From: Opisthorchis felineus
Lineage: Eukaryota > Platyhelminthes > Trematoda > Opisthorchiida > Opisthorchiidae
DNA length: 64,000 bases
Direction: 5' to 3'
Assembly: GCA_004794785.1 (NCBI GenBank)
Contig: SJOL01006400.1
Location: forward strand, 398,955 to 462,954
Both the position numbers and the translations under genes were made by a program. How positions within the stretch are numbered: position 1 is the first letter of the stretch; every line of letters starts with the position of its first letter. The notes beneath the pieces were generated by a model, which saw nothing but the letters and a program-made list of their open reading frames with translations, had not been told where the DNA came from and searched no databases. Shown here in pieces: positions 62,513-64,000 of the stretch.

Positions 62513-62694
62513 TTTTAATGGAGATTTTGTTCTTTAACTGAAGCCAGTCTATACTGAAAAGTCGAGAAGCACTGTACAGCTGTTTTATCCTTGTTGGGAA
62601 TCATGAGCAGAGCGCACCTCAAGAAATTTCAACAGTCTGTAATTCGAGATCTCCTGGACAGTAGTTTGAACAGATAAGCGTTAGTGGGCCACTT
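62513..62694 (-). mobile_element. Family 1 tRNA/hammerhead SINE copy
   Basis: On the minus strand an A-box relic TGGCCCACTAACG (near 62694) and a B-box relic ATCTCGAATT (near 62641-62650) precede GCGCTCTG, CTCATGA, TTCC-CAACAA-GGAT, AAAAC, AGCTGTACAGTGCTTC and the tail ending AAATCTCCATTAAAAAA near 62513. Helix I would be GCTCTG with CAGTGC, five of six pairs. The palindromic helix III ACAGCTGT is intact. The catalytic core has G-to-C in CTGATGA and has lost the first G of GAAA, so it is probably inactive. Confidence 0.65.
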
Positions 62695-64000
62695 GTGGCC
62701 AAAAGGTCCTACCATGAGGAAATCGTAGAGGGGCATGGAAAACCGTCTCTTGGGGCTAACCGGAAAACAACAATAATAGTTTTTGATTCTGTGACTGCTT
62801 AAGAGTATCCAGGATGGACTATATTGCGTTTGAAAATGTTGGCTCTGGATTTCACCCGTTCAAGTATTTCCCATAAATAGTCTTTGATTATGTATAGAGG
62901 TGACTCTGTGAACTTAAGTCTGTTCACCGTATGTTTGGTAGCAGCATCGCTGCAATATACTGACGTAATATCCGATGATCGAACGCCTTTAGAGTGTACT
63001 GCAGGCGGGGAAATTTCAGGGGCTGATATAAAAATATCCGATCGAAGTTCTTCATAGGCCTCATTCTAATGGAATGGTGGTTCCAATTAACTCTAATGTT
63101 TTGGACATTCGCGTCGACTAGGGGGTACGAGTATTCCGGAGCAGTATTTTGACAGACACGTGACCATAACCCAGCAGTACAATGCAGTCTGGAAAGGTGC
63201 TGTAAAATAAGAAGCTGAAAAAAAGAACAATAACGGTCCGAAAAGGCTTGATAGCAGCTAGTGAGACACTGTAAGGCTCAATAATTTCCTAGTATCTCGT
63301 GGATCTCTGGGGAAACCAGGCCTGCTGCCCCCTACTATTGCGTGCATTTTTGTCTCCCACTTATTAACCGTCAGAGAACAGTGTTCGGTCGTCGAAACAG
63401 TGGTAGATAAGTCAGGTTTACCACATCTGTGATAGAATTTATAATGGTATCGTTAGTTAGAACGACGACAATGCTGGGAGTAAACTTTCCTGACCCTCCG
63501 TCCCAAAAGCCAAAGAAGACTACTTATCAGCTTGTGAGTGGCATTCCTTTACAAGCTTTCAATGTGCTACGCTTGCAATTTTACACTGAGTGAGGGTCTA
63601 TGGCCACGATCCTACAGACCAAAGCAAGTCGAAACACAGCTTACTGCTGTACGTCACACGGACTTTATCAGTAACGCAGAAAAGCGATTTATCAAAAACA
63701 GGCTGTTTGAATTCAAGTGCGTGGACGACCAACTTTGGCAAGCTATTTGTCCCACATTGATGGGTCTACTCCAGTGTCACAATTGCGTTCGTGTGACCAA
63801 ACTAATTTAACTCTTGTCTAACAATATGTGTGCACCAGGATGAGTCGTACGACCAATGCGGACCTTAAGACATATTCCGCATACACTGTTAGTTTCGGCA
63901 TTTGGATTGCCCACTCCGCGCGTCATCTGGCCCAAGTCCCACGACTTTGTATACAGTAACCCATTCTCGCCCATGCTCACGCAGCCGAGAGTAGCTCCTT
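62695..64000. other. No gene recognised to window end
   Basis: A 90-codon plus-strand frame at 63538-63810 starts at GTG and has no recognisable features. No repeat was noticed. Confidence 0.5.

Overview
The window looks like a stretch of nuclear DNA from a parasitic flatworm, most likely a trematode. It is AT-rich, very poor in long open frames, and dotted with short diverged repeats. Two observations support the assignment. The one clear gene is an invertebrate glutamate/glycine-type Cys-loop chloride channel. The repeats include short tRNA-promoter elements that carry hammerhead-ribozyme-like cores, a design known from the schistosome Sm-alpha satellite/SINE. The assignment to trematodes is inference.

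The only gene I can name is on the minus strand at 41821-43230. It is a complete, uninterrupted 469-codon frame for a ligand-gated anion channel subunit, with signal peptide, both disulfide loops, four membrane segments and a pore arginine. An in-frame stop 30 bases before the first ATG and the absence of introns are directly visible. Several ligand-site and pore positions differ from classical GluCl channels, including a Phe at the M3 position tied to ivermectin response and a Tyr where GluCl has a ligand-binding Arg. One further open stretch, 12045-12593 minus, could be an exon. I do not recognise its product.

The rest is non-coding as far as I can read it. The main hidden structure is two families of degenerate tRNA-derived, hammerhead-bearing short elements. 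Family 1 has about eight pieces, near 3.0, 3.3, 33.0, 33.4, 44.2, 61.5 and 62.6 kb. Its inferred layout is A box, B box, hammerhead core, and a tail ending near ATTGAAAA. Its inferred ribozyme has a palindromic helix III (ACAGCTGT) and a GCACTG/CAGTGC helix I. Family 2 has three pieces near 18.9, 45.25 and 55.8 kb. All copies carry core mutations, so they read as decayed insertions of once-active elements.

Other structure: two strong foldbacks (2344-2426 and 32043-32196), a TA dinucleotide tract (16666-16703), a TA-rich minisatellite (19792-19894), an AT-rich block about 500 bases upstream of the channel gene (43734-43850), a TTAG microsatellite (48715-48737) and a GC-richer unclassified segment (40321-40540). 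No rRNA, functional tRNA, CRISPR or intact transposase/reverse transcriptase gene was found. Most other open frames are at lengths expected by chance in 64 kb of this composition.
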